Source: Linyphia triangularis (Eukaryota; Arthropoda; Arachnida; Araneae; Linyphiidae). From it: DNA of 64,000 nucleotides. Location: NCBI GenBank assembly GCA_963978545.1, contig OZ021732.1, positions 29,666,123 through 29,730,122 on the forward strand. The letters run 5' to 3'. Positions 1 to 10,726 of the stretch are shown in pieces (within the stretch, counting starts at the first letter, position 1; the number at the start of each line of letters is the position of its first letter). The notes beneath the pieces were generated by a model. It did not search any database. It was not told the DNA's origin and saw only the letters and a list, made by a program, of their open reading frames with translations. Made by a program: the position numbers and the translations under genes.

Positions 1-630
1 TTCTTTTGAGTATAGGCGTTTGAAATAATTCTCCCTTTTAATGTAATTTTCCGTGATGTGAAGATTTAGCACCAGATGCTATTTTAAATTGTGAGTTCAG
101 CCTTGGTTTTAATGGGAGAAAAATAAACTTTATGGCAGCTACCTAATTACCTACGCAACTGTTGAAACATCTGTTTCCGAGAAGATTTCATTCTTGGATT
201 TTTAGACCGATGTTATGTATGATTGAGCTCAATACCAAATATCTTATTTCTAGAGGTTTTAAAAGAAAGTATTAAGAGATACACTTTAAATTTATCAGAA
301 CGTAAGAGTCATCTGATTTCAAAGTGGCTACATGAATGTAGGCCACATGTGTTTATATGAATTTTTAAATGTTTAAATTTGAAAAAAATATTTTTTTCAA
401 TTTCCGAACTGGAATGGATTTCTCGGTTTTAAATTTGACTTAAGATTCAAGCAAAAAAGTTATTTTGGTTTTTTGTTTTCTCATTTGCATTTTTTTTATT
501 TCATCGTATGATTTTCAGACTTACTTATGGGGAAATTTAATTATTTAAATTGGTAGCTCAAAATAACTATTAGACAATGTTCAACCACCATAAACATTCT
601 ACACGTTTTGGAATGTAATGAGTTCATACA
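1..630. other. AT-rich non-coding DNA, no feature recognised
   Basis: No open frame of note, no RNA gene and no recognisable repeat ends were seen. The stretch holds short A/T homopolymers only and ends where the hairpin-bearing repeat begins. Confidence 0.6.
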
Positions 631-1303
631 AGGGGTGTGGAACATCGCATAACTTTCATTTATACTATATAATATTGGTCATTGCACTTAAATTCGATGT
701 GGAATGGTGTTATTTGCTGTTTTCATAATTCCATTCATTTAGAAAAAATGGCCAGTTTAGCTATAATTTTTACATGGGGGAAAAAAAGAAAAAAAAAAAC
801 ATGGCTATAATGGCGATTTTGCCGATAAGCTTTTCGACAATTCTTACACCATCCTTTCTTGTAAATGAAATAGATGAGAAAAACTGTAGTTTATAAGCGA
901 TGCTTAAGAGGAGCTCTGTATTAAAAGTATTCGTTTTTTGTTTTACTTTGTCGAATTCGATAAGATTTTAGGAGGTAAGGATGTTTCGAGCACCTTGAGT
1001 AATTTTGATCAAAATCGTTAGAGCCGTTTTTTAGCAATTGCTGATAAACATGATTTTTTCAACGGGAACGAAAACCTTAATAATAGGTCCCATAGCCACC
1101 ACTCACCTGTATGCCAAATTTGAACATCGTAGGTCAACCTATTCGGGAGCTACCACAGACACACACTCACACATTTTTACTAGACCATTTTTTTTATTTC
1201 AGCAAAATTATTATTATTATTATTTTTTTATCTTTATTATTTTTTTTTGATCGAGTGCAATACTTTTATTTCCCTATGTTAAACATATAGGGAATTGAAA
1301 GTA
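631..1303 (+). repeat. Hairpin-ended dispersed repeat, copy 1
   Basis: This is the first of at least five copies in the window of an unclassified non-coding family. The head begins AGGGGTGTGGAACATCGC, as in the copies at 6673 and (reversed) 43150. The body includes a stretch near 1010-1230 conserved with the copies at 7060, 7705 and 42480. The tail is a hairpin at 1261-1303 (TACTTTTATTTCCC paired with GGGAATTGAAAGTA). Short open frames crossing the copies are shadows of sequence conservation. I cannot assign a transposon class; a SINE-like or small DNA element is possible. Confidence 0.7.
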
Positions 1304-1512
1304 AAAAGTGCTCTAGAAAAAATTTATGTCTGTGGTCAGCATAAGTCCCCATGGATTGACCTACGATGTTAAACTTTCGCATACGGGTGGTCACGGGACC
1401 TCTCATTAAGGTCTCATTACCTTTTGCACATGCGCATAAGGTAGCAGTCATTGAAAAAAAAATATTTTTCAGCAATTGGCTAAAAAACTACTCTAACGAT
1501 TTTTATTTCCAA
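1304..1512 (-). repeat. Hairpin-ended repeat, partial inverted copy 2
   Basis: The sequence directly after the copy 1 hairpin is the same family in reverse orientation. It shows the TCTAGAAAAAA, GTGGTCAGCATAA and GCGCATAAGGTAGC segments in mirrored order. Only the central-to-distal part is present, with no head and no hairpin of its own, so copies 1 and 2 are fused tail-to-tail. Confidence 0.6.
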
Positions 1513-1728
1513 TTCCTCAGAATCTTAATTTTTTTTTTCCCCTTTATGACAATTCCATCCTCCATGGTTGTCCCTTTCATTATAACTGTGAAAACAATAA
1601 ATTATGTTGAAATTTTTCTTACGTAATTTTATGCATGTGAGAGTAACGCGTATAGCAATTCAGTTTGATCAAGTTCAGATTGTCTATCAACACAGCCAAA
1701 TACGTCTCGTAATTTTGAGCATCTAGAA

Positions 1729-2395
1729 CAGCGTACGCCACTAACTTTTTGAGGCGGGCCGTATGACTTATGTTAGAGCTTTTCGCGGGCCGGATACACC
1801 AATGTATGTATATTTTATTATTATCGATTTAACAATATATAACATTTCTAAAAACTGAAAAAAAATATTGAATTTTTTATCTTAGTAAAATTACAATTGA
1901 TATTTGATTCTTTTTTTCTAATAATTAAAAAAAAAAAAAATCATTATTAGTAAATAAAAGTCTAAAAAGAAGTGAATCTTTTGTTCCAATAAGTCAATGG
2001 GACTTGGCCTAACTTTTAATAAAAATATTTAAACTGTACTTCCAGATTACTTTGTTTTAGTCGATATGAATTGCGAGACGATGGTTGTCGTAATCGTTCA
2101 GTTTATTTTATGATAGAGTCGATGTCTGTTACAGTATTTGTCACAGCCAATCTTAATAAATTGTCCAAATGAGGTTCAGTTTAGTTATTCCTGTATTTAT
2201 TCTTGATAAAAATCATATTGCTGAAAGCTTCTTCATATAGTTTCTTTGGGCACGAAGTGGAGAACTTTGTTCTACGTAGTAAACACATACTATTCTGGAC
2301 AAATTACAATTACCGTGAAATTTGATTTTTTAATCTTCTGTACTGCCGGCGGATCGCAGAAAAATCTGTCGAGGGCCGCGTAGTGGCTGACGCTG
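1729..2395. mobile_element. Non-autonomous hAT element (MITE, 667 bp)
   Basis: The element is bounded by an 8-bp direct repeat, ATCTAGAA (1721-1728 and 2396-2403), the duplication length of the hAT superfamily. The termini are imperfect inverted repeats: CAGCGTACGCCACTA at the left and, on the other strand, CAGCGTCAGCCACTA at the right, both followed by GC-richer GGGCCG-type sequence. The AT-rich interior has no transposase frame, so it must have been moved in trans. Superfamily assignment rests on the duplication length and the CA(G) ends. Confidence 0.8.
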
Positions 2396-2407
2396 ATCTA
2401 GAAGAAT

Positions 2408-2632
2408 ACGAGATCAAAACCTTCTATATAAACCTTCTATAATCTTTCTATCCGACCCCACCACACCAAGGAGAAGACTTTGGAACCACGACAGATTTAA
2501 TGTGCACCAACCCCCATTAAGTTCACATGGATCTTTGGTGGCCACCAAGGTCTGAACTCACGATCTTCCGATTATGAGCCCGTTATTCTAGTAACCGGAC
2601 CCCTAAGTGATCCGGGGCCCCTACTAATACAG
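2408..2632 (-). repeat. tRNA-derived SINE (family 1)
   Basis: Read on the minus strand, this segment has a tRNA-like head. A GGTTACTAGAATAACGGGCT segment with a CTCATAA anticodon-loop-like motif is followed by the B-box-like GAGTTCAGACC. An unrelated body then continues to about 2408. It has no long open frame. Only one copy is seen here, so the exact ends are uncertain. The hAT MITE sits directly at its 3' side. Confidence 0.5.
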
Positions 2633-2729
2633 TAATTCCTCAGAATCTTATAAAAAACCATTTTTTCCCTCAAAACAGCCTCTTTCATTTCAAGTTGCCT
2701 CTTTCGTTTCATATGTGTAAAAAAATTAT

Positions 2730-3430
2730 TGTTGCGTGGATGGGTTCAAAATATTTGAAGCCAAAGCAGATCAAAACTTGCAGAAATTTATTCCGATATA
2801 ACTCTTCGCAGATTCTCTTACAACTCCAGAACTTCTCGTTCTAGTAGACTCTATACAGCTCTTTTCACAACAATAGAGCACAAAACAGCAGTTAAAAACT
2901 TGACAACACAACTGCTAAAAATCGCCGCAAAAGACAATGCAATACAGTTCACTTTTGGAACTCTCTGAATGCTCGCTGAGAGACAGCTAATTCAGTAACT
3001 CCACTCCGTCAGTAACTCCAGTCAACTAACTCAACTCAGTTAGTATCTCCAGTCAACTAACTGACTAACTCCACTTACGGCCGGCCTTATATAGGAGTCA
3101 ATACTTCGTGAATCTTCTAGAGATAGAAATTTGGAGGACTTTCCAGATCGTAGTCGAAAAGTCCTATACATGTACATGGGGACCGAAAATGTCGCCAACT
3201 TGGCTCTATCTCGCCAATTTGGCGCGATTGCCATTACCATAATGTTAAATGGCCTGCTCATTGTAAAACTCGCTTCCCAGTATTATCTCTGTAAAACACG
3301 TTTTCAAGCATTAAGGTGCACATTGCAGGAAAGCGAACTCTTGCACTGCCTTATGCGAAATGTACATAAATTTTCCTATTTACATAACCAATACTACGGA
3401 ATATTTACAAATATACAGAAATTCGTAACA
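2730..3430 (-). repeat. Solo LTR of a Gypsy-like retrotransposon, copy 1 (701 bp)
   Basis: On the minus strand it begins TGTTACGAATTTCTG and ends CACGCAACA, matching the copy at 56651-57353 along its length. The flanks are a 4-bp direct repeat TTAT (2726-2729, 3431-3434), and no internal retrotransposon sequence adjoins it, so it is a solo LTR left by LTR-LTR recombination. It contains a TATATAAG core promoter motif (minus strand) and several TTGGCGA/TCGCCAA motifs. Open frames crossing it are fortuitous. Confidence 0.85.
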
Positions 3431-3657
3431 TTATGTTGAAATTGAAACATTCCTCTGCGAAGAAAATTCTAACAATCTAATAATCTCTATATCTCGTGAA
3501 CGGAAAGAAATGAAAAGATGTACGCACATCTAATTAATCTCAATAATTATATAAGTATGGGTAGTTAAGTAATTAAATTAGTGTTCATGAATGAATTATT
3601 TAGACTTCATTAAAATTTATCTGTTTTATTTCGCATGTGTTTATTGATTTTATTATA

Positions 3658-4582
3658 CTAGTTGAATACCCTTGCTTCGCTACGAAATTTTAACATGTCC
3701 AATATTTTAGCTAGCAGTGAGGCTTCGCGTTGCGGAAATCTGTCATTCGTGTATAGGTCCCAGTTTTTGGCGCTTCACTCGCAGGAAGGTTCATCGCTAC
3801 GCCAAATCGAGCTCGCTTCGTTCGCTGAAAAGTTCATTGACACATAAACACAGGCTTACTTCACTTGTTGAAAGGTTCATTACTGCGTAAGCATAAGCTC
3901 GATTCACACACTAAAATCTAATTGCTACGTAAAGCCTTAATATTGGAAGCCACTCCCTCGTCGAAAAAAAAAATAAAAAAATTACCCGTTAATACAATAA
4001 TACAACACCCTTTAAAATCATTTTAACACGTACAACAAAATTAGAGGCCAAAACTACTTATGTTGAAACTTTCAAAGCTAAAGGCCTATTAGAAGTCGCT
4101 TTTTGTGAAAAAATTAATTAAAAAAAACTAAATAAAAATTTAAAATTCTGTTTTTCAAAAGTCCAATCAGAAGGCCAAAACTACTTTTGTTGAATATTTC
4201 AGAGCTGTAGCCCTATTAGAAATCGTTTTGTAAAAAAATGTGTTAATTAATTAAGAAAATTAATTTTAAAAAAAAAACTAATCAAAATTTTAAAATTCTG
4301 TTTTTTAAAACTACAATTAGAAGGCTAAAACTACTTATGTGGAAAACTTCGGAGCTGTATGTCTGTTTAAAGTCACTTTGTAAAAAAAATAAAAAATAAT
4401 AATAATAATTAAAAAAGAACTCATTAAAATGTTAACATTCTGTTTAACATGTATACAATTAAAAGGCCAAAACTACTTATGCTGAAAATTTCAGAGCTCT
4501 ACTCCAATTTTAAGTAGGTTTCTATAGATCCACAGAACTACAGACAGATAGATAGACACACAGCTTGTTTTAATATTATAGA
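3658..4582 (-). mobile_element. Non-autonomous Helitron, copy 1 (925 bp)
   Basis: On the minus strand the element starts with TC (TCTATAATATTAAAACAAGC, preceded by A) and ends with CTAG followed by T: the Helitron signature of 5'-TC, 3'-CTRR and insertion between A and T. The same termini occur in the copies at 50848-52516 and 57643-59220. The interior consists of tandem units, each holding a conserved GGCCAAAACTACTTATGTTG block, a GAGCTGTA block and a TTAATTAA-rich linker. No Rep/helicase frame is present. Confidence 0.8.
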
Positions 4583-4710
4583 TACTTTAAAATGTATGCC
4601 CAGTCAAAGCATACTCTCTAGAATACTGTATTTAATCTGTAAAGTTAATTTCATGCTTAATAATTTATTTTAAAATGCAAATGTTTTTCAGATAGGTTGC
4701 TTACGAAATA

Positions 4711-5417
4711 CTGAGGGCTTAATATTGAATGGGACAAAAATAAAGTTTACCTGTGAACCCTGTAATTAATGTATTTTGATAAATCAAATTTACCGTCAAA
4801 CTACAGTTATCCAAATTTTTATGGACGTTTTATGTGTACCCATCCGGTGACACGGTAAATGTCTACGTGATATTCTAGTTCTTGCCACACTCTTCATAGA
4901 ATATCCCCTGTTAACAAGTCAAATACGACAGTTATACGCTGCTTCAGTTGCTGGCGAAGGCCTGGTTAAGTGAAGTTATGAAGACTTACTTTAACCGAAC
5001 TCCACAGGAAAAATATCGCTGAACGATCGTCTACCCCATTGCTGGATTGACCGTGCTTGGTTTAAATGATGTGTCATTGCTCTTTTGGTCAAACCCTTTT
5101 GTGATTTTTTTTTTCTTTCTTTTCTTTTGAGATTTGTTAAAGACAAAGTCTTCGTGCCTCCATTTCTCCAGGACTTACAGTAACTGTAGCAGTGGATAAC
5201 TGACGTGTTGGACTCATAAACAGAGGATATTCTATGACGAGTGTGACAGGAATATGAATACCACATTTACCTTGTCATCGGAGGGGTACACACTTAACAT
5301 CTCTAAGAAACCTAGATAACTGCAGTGTCACTGTAAGTTTGATTTATCAAAATGAATTAATTACAGAGTTCACATGTACACTTAATTTTTTTCCCATTCA
5401 ACATGAACCACCCTATA
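4711..5417. mobile_element. Foldback MITE with ~190-bp inverted arms, mariner-like
   Basis: The left arm (about 4711-4915) and the right arm (about 5225-5417, reversed) align over roughly 190 bp, sharing TTGAATGGGA, TTTTGATAAATCAAA, CAGTTATC, a GTGTACCC segment and TCATAGAATATCC. The outer ends lie at TA dinucleotides, consistent with a Tc1/mariner-type duplication, but the terminal bases differ, so the exact ends are ±5 bp. About 300 bp of non-coding sequence lies between the arms. Confidence 0.65.
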
Positions 5418-5779
5418 ATGACTATAAGAGTGGTATGACCATAACAGTTATACGGTTTTTGTTTTGTATCAATTAGATGACGTAATAAAAATATACAAGA
5501 CAGATGTGATGGAAATATCACGAGATGTAATGGGAACAAGAGATAAACTATTAAGGAAAATAAGATAACTTTTCTTATTTTCATACAAAAATAAATAGAT
5601 AGATACAGAGATTAAAAAAATCTGATTTCATTCTGGATAGCAATCGAACTTTTAAGTGTTTGTCGTCTTCAAAGATGCTTACTGACTCATCCAGTTAACA
5701 TTGTAATTTTTACTCACCACGAGAAGACCGTGTATCTTTTTGAACAAGTTCTTGTCAGTCAGATTTAATTCATTCTTTG

Positions 5780-6620
5780 TCTTGCTGAATAAAAGTAGTT
5801 TTAGGGGGATCCCCTCCTCGCTAACGTCCATCCCCATGGGGGCGTCCCCAGGAATATTTGCAAGGGGGTGCAAGATTAGATTTTTATCAAAATCATGAAA
5901 TTTTTTAGAAATATTAATTAATAGTTATGCATTATAAATTATACTCTTAGAGAATAGTTAAAATTCATGGTATATATTTTTGAAAGCGCAACCCTGTTAA
6001 AGAGAACAAAAATACAAAATAGTTAAAATATTAAAATATATATTTTTAACGATTTTCTTATCATCCAACTAGATCTCACGGCATTCAAGAGACAGTGTTT
6101 AGAAAATAGGAACTCGAAGATGTAAAAATACAGAAGAATAAAAAAAAAATTATTTCTTCCAAATTTCGGATGTAATGAAAAAAAAATTAAAAATTAAACA
6201 CGAAGTCAGTATTGGAATAAGTTCAATTGAATTCTAAAAATTGATTTCAAGATAGTATATCTGATGACTTAAAAAAATAAAACATTTTCCAAGAATTTTT
6301 AGAACTACGCAGGAAATGATTATACAATAAAAGGAATAAATACTTCTACTCATCAGTCTCTAATAATCATAGACAACAACACAGAAAATCGTCACGCAAG
6401 TAGCTATAAAAAACGACATAGGAAAGAAACAAAAGACTAAATTAATAGGGGAAAAAATGCTCATTGTAACATAAAAGTACAAACGGCATATGTGCTTTTT
6501 TTATCTTGGAATTTACAACTTTTCCCTCATTTTTTTTAAATTTTTAAGAGCCGAGGTTGTGCAAGTCCACCTCCTTGCACCCTCCTGGGGGCGCCCATGT
6601 CCAACACCGTGATGGTAATA
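5780..6620. repeat. Possible DNA-transposon remnant with GC-rich inverted ends
   Basis: Two GC-rich patches in AT-rich surroundings resemble each other in inverted orientation. One is near 5820-5870 (CATGGGGGCGTCCCCAGG, then a TGCAAGGGGGTGCAAG segment). The other is near 6545-6615 (reverse strand CATGGGCGCCCCCAGG, then GGTGCAAGG). The interior is A-rich and non-coding. I could not fix ends or a target duplication. Confidence 0.3.
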
Positions 6621-6672
6621 TCAAATGTAAATAGTGAATAAATTTCAATGCCAAAGAAAGATACTGAAACTA

Positions 6673-7309
6673 GGGGTGTGGAACATCGCACAACTTTCAA
6701 TTACGCTATATTATTGATGCGGATTTGTGTCATTTACCGTTTTTATATTTCCACCATTCGCTTAGAAAAATTGGGCAGTTTGACGATATTTTTTGCGATA
6801 ATTGTAATATGGGTCTTTTATAAAAAGAAAAATATTGGCGATATACTTTTCGATAATTCTTATATTATCCTTTCTTATAAGTGAAACTGAGAAGAGAAGA
6901 AAAAACTATCGTTGATAAGCTATGTTCAAACAAATAGAACTCTGTGTTGAAGTCATTCGTTTTTTCAACTTTTTACGCCATTAAAACATTTTTTTTTTTT
7001 AATTTCGCAGGTGGGGATATTTAGAACACCTTAAGAGGATTTCCACAGCGATTTTGATCAAAATCGTTAAAGCCGTTTTTTAGCAATCAATGAAAAACAT
7101 GATCTTTTCAATGGCAGCTACGTTATGCTATGCGCGATTTTTACGAAATCTTAATGGTAGGCCCTTGAGCCACAACCAATCAGCGCTCCAAATTTGAACA
7201 TCGTAGGTCAATTTGTTCGGGTGTAATGCTGACCACGTACACACACACAGATAGATATTTTTTCTAGATAACTTTTTTGAAATCAGGATGTTTTAAAACG
7301 TAGAGAAAT

Positions 7310-7352
<43 letters not shown>

Positions 7353-7414
7353 ATTTTTTTTTACCGAATGCTATACTTTCATTACCTATGTATACATATG
7401 GGTAATTGAAAGTA
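6673..7414 (+). repeat. Hairpin-ended dispersed repeat, copy 3
   Basis: A full-length copy of the family seen at 631-1303: it has the same head (AGGGGTGTGGAACATCGCAC) and the same body, then a 38-base poly-A run (7311-7348). The terminal hairpin at 7374-7414 pairs TACTTTCATTACC with GGTAATTGAAAGTA. Compared with copy 1, the stem changes on both sides (TTCCC/GGGAA against TTACC/GGTAA), which keeps pairing. There is no coding potential. Confidence 0.7.
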
Positions 7415-8048
7415 AAAATGGCCGGTTTAGCAATATATTTCTGCGATAATTTTTTTTTAACTTTGCCAAAATAGTGTTTTTGGCTATATACTTTTCGACA
7501 ATTCTTATATTCTTATATTATCCTTTCTTATAAGTGAAACTGAGGAGAGGAGAAATTACGATCGTTGATGAGCTATGTTCAAGCAACGAGAACTCTGTGT
7601 TGAAGGCATTCTTTTTTCTACTTTTTACGCCGTTAAAGCATTTTTACGGATATTTCAGAGCTGGGAATGCTTAGAACACCTTAAGAAGCATTACCACAGT
7701 GATTTTGATCAAAATCGTTAGAGCCGTTTTCTATCAATCGTTGAAAAACATGATTTTTTCAATAGCAGCTACCTTATGCGCATGCGCGATTTTGACAAAA
7801 ACTTTAATGGTAGATGCCATGGCCACAACCAACCCGCAAACCAAATTTGAACATCGGTATACAACTTGTTCAGGAGTTTTGCTGACCACGTGCACACAGA
7901 CAGACATTTTTTCTAGATCCTTTTTTGAAATCAGGATAATACGTGGAAATGTGCACAAAAAAAGGAAAAAAAAGAATCAAAATTTTTTTTTTTTTGACCG
8001 AATCCTATACTTTCATTACTCTATGTATTGTATGGGTAAATGAAAGTA
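7415..8048 (+). repeat. Hairpin-ended dispersed repeat, copy 4 (headless)
   Basis: This copy follows copy 3 in direct orientation with no spacer but lacks the head, starting at the internal ATGGCCGGTTTAGC segment. It ends in its own hairpin (8008-8048; TACTTTCATTAC with GTAAATGAAAGTA). The frame crossing it on the plus strand is a conservation shadow, not a gene. The head-to-tail fusion at the hairpin mirrors the junction between copies 1 and 2. Confidence 0.7.
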
Positions 8049-8435
8049 AAAAAATTGCATCTGTATTTGAAGAACATTTTTAAACTGAAATAGCAGGATT
8101 GTCACCTCATATACTGTCATTTGCAAAAGTTTTTGAATTCCGAAATTATAAGTGTTTGCAATACATTTGCTGTAGCTTAAACTGTGTCTCTTGGATGCAT
8201 TATGGAAAAACAATGACGCTTAATAATCCTCTTTTACATGAACTTTAATATTGAAGATGTATTCTATTACTTTACCAGAAACATTTTCTTCCATCAACAG
8301 TTTCTTTAAATAATACCTTAAAATCCCCACACTAAAGAATCAAATAATACGATGAAGAATGCCACCGTGTTTTAGAAAATCGTTTAAATGGTTTAATAAT
8401 TACATGTGCGTAGTAACAAAGACGACAATAACAAG

Positions 8436-8614
8436 TTGGTTGTATTCAGATTATCTGGCGCCGTCAGCATCACAAGGGCTATAATGCGCCGAAACATTCG
8501 TCATTAGACAAGCCAACATACATTTACAAACACCCATGCCCAACACGGGACTCGAACCCGCAACCTCTCGGTTTAGAAGCTAGCACGCTAACCACTATAC
8601 CGTTTGGTCGGCGT
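8436..8614 (-). repeat. tRNA-derived SINE (family 2), copy 1
   Basis: On the minus strand it starts GCCGACCAAACGGTATAGTG, with an A-box-like TAGTGGTTAGCGTGC and a B-box GGTTCGAGTCC: an RNA polymerase III promoter from a tRNA head. The body holds GCATGGGTGTTTGTAAATG and GACGGCGCCAGATAATCTG, and the tail is CAACTTG-like. The target duplication is 12 bp, GACAATAACAAG (8424-8435 and 8615-8626). The other copies are at 39536, 39842 and 45917. Confidence 0.9.
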
Positions 8615-8626
8615 GACAATAACAAG

Positions 8627-9079
8627 AATACAAAACCTGGATTCGAGGATTGCACCAAAGGACAATTATCCAGTAAGAATGGCAATTATTTAGAACAAAA
8701 ATTAAATTAAATCAATCCATTTAAATTAAATGAATAGTTATTAACACCTAGAAACACAAATTTTGTCAGTGATATATTTTATCTGCGTCACTACGGAGGT
8801 AGAAAATAATATTTCTTAATCAAAAAAGTTGCTATTATGCTAAGTATCACACCCACAAAAATTAGCTTTTTAAATAATAATTCAAATAAACATCAATAAA
8901 ATTTAATAATCTAGATTTTTTCTAACATCCTCTAAGCATTAGAGCCATACATGTACTATTTAAATTAGTTATACAAAATATAGAACATTTCTTGTTAGTA
9001 TTTTGAAAGTGGAAAATCTTTTCATTTTGTTTGACTTCTCATTCCGATGACAAAACTTATTTCTTTTGAATTGTTTACG
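8627..9079. other. AT-rich non-coding DNA
   Basis: Nothing recognisable apart from an ATTTAAATTAAAT-type run near 8705-8735. Confidence 0.5.
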
Positions 9080-9367
9080 TTACTTTGTACTTGTGTTCAA
9101 AGATTACTTTGTACTTGTGTTCAAAGATTACTTTGTACTTGTGTTCAAAGATTACTTTGTACTTGTGTTCAAAGATTACTTTGTACTTGTGTTCAAAGAT
9201 TACTTTGTACTTGTGTTCAAAGATTACTTTGTACTTGTGTTCAAAGATTACTTTGTACTTGTGTTCAAAGATTACTTTGTACTTGTGTTCAAAGATTACT
9301 TTGTACTTGTGTTCAAAGATTACTTTGTACTTGTGTTCAAAGATTACTTTGTACTTGTGTTCAAAGA
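9080..9367. repeat. 24-bp minisatellite, exactly 12 units
   Basis: A unit of 24 bp, starting TTACTTTGTACTTGTG and ending TTCAAAGA, is repeated 12 times with no visible variation (288 bp). The unit length is a multiple of three and the unit has no stop in any forward frame, so three overlapping long frames of 8-residue periods arise. These frames are a by-product of the repeat. Perfect identity points to recent expansion or array homogenisation. Confidence 0.95.
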
Positions 9368-10497
9368 TTGAGGATAGTATGCGTTTCTTGTGGGACCTAT
9401 CTTATGCTTGTGATTTGATAATAGAGTTAACAAATTATCGTATGGTGGTATTTTTCTTGAGGACAGATATTATATTTATTAACCAAGTTATTTCCAAAAT
9501 AATATCAAGATAAAAAACCTAAACGTTATATTCATGTCCCAGAAAATATTTCACTAAGATTCACGAGTGCGAAAACCTCTCTTTTAGTTGTTGCCATGAT
9601 AAAGTTTTATTAAAAAAAATTCTCTGGAATCGATCACAGATTAGTCATCTTGACCTTCAGTTGCATCCATGGAAAACTTAATTTTTTCAAGAAGTTGATA
9701 ATGAATGACATGACTTTCGAGAAATATAGTTATTTATTGATTGATTTGAAGCCTGATAAGTACGAAAATATTAGTCTAGGAGTGGTATTTTTCCTGAGGA
9801 CAGTTATTATATTTATAAACCCCGTTACCTCGATATATTTCCTTGAAACGTCCTTCCCCTCCCTATATTCAACTTGAATATCTTGCAATTCTTATTTCGA
9901 TTTGAATTATAATTGATGAATGGATTTCAAAGGTTGAAAGAAACTTTGGAAGTAAGAAGGAAATGTTTGTTCATATGGACTATTCTGACGTTTGACCTAC
10001 TGGCTGTCATTGCGGAATTTTATAATAATACTTCTCATTTCTTAAAGTAAACTTTGCTTTGAAGTGTGATGATATAAAAGAAGAATTAAAAAAAAAAGAT
10101 AATAAATTTCGAAAAATATGTCGGAGTGTATATGTCAACAATTAGGCAGCTAAAAATTAATTCAAATAGTTAATTTTTGCTCAGCTATCAAAAAAAAATG
10201 CTCCAGCCAGACTGAAAATTCATGTGAATTAAGGGATAAACTTATTGAAAGGAAATATTCCTTTGTCAAATTACCAGGAGCATAAATTAAGTCGTCGTCT
10301 CTTCGTGTTGTTTGTATCCGAATATTCATCTTTAAAATGCACCTACACACCACTTCTCCAACACGTTAAATCAAGCATAAACGAATTCTAAGTGTCGGAA
10401 GTTATTTTATATTCATTGAAAAAAAAAAAAAAAATACATAAACTAAGTATTTTTACTTTCCTTTCGCATATCTCACGATATATTTTTTTTTAAAGGA
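9368..10497. other. Non-coding DNA with a diverged 55-bp direct repeat
   Basis: A segment starting GTGGTATTTTTC at about 9446-9500 recurs at about 9782-9836 in direct orientation with substitutions (GTGGTATTTTTC, GAGGACAG, ATTATATTTAT blocks). No gene or element end was identified. Confidence 0.5.
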
Positions 10498-10498
10498 C

Positions 10499-10726
10499 AT
10501 AACACAATTTTAATCCGGCCGATAATAACTTCGTACAATGAAATACCTAACACCTTCATCTCAGACAAGAACTTAAATCGATGTATGTTGATCAAGTTCT
10601 TCTTACTCCTATCTCTCAACAATTGTTGTTTTTTAATGGTTATAACACAATTATAATCATTCTGCTAAAAACCGCTTCCAGTGAAATACCTAACACTTTT
10701 ATCTCTGACAAAGTCTTGTCTAAGAA
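10499..10726. repeat. Two diverged direct repeats, period 143 bp
   Basis: ATAACACAATT(T/A)TAATC followed by GAAATACCTAACAC and ATCTC(A/T)GACAA occurs at 10499-10583 and again 143 bp later at 10642-10726. Short open frames here look fortuitous and have no recognisable domain. Confidence 0.6.

Noticed and set aside
7699..8043. 114-codon frame similar to frames at 1038 and 42383
   Set aside because: The similarity reflects the dispersed hairpin-ended repeat. Frames differ in length and position and are stopped in other copies, so no conserved protein is indicated.
9080..9367. CRISPR-like array
   Set aside because: Units are contiguous and identical with no spacers, in eukaryotic sequence.
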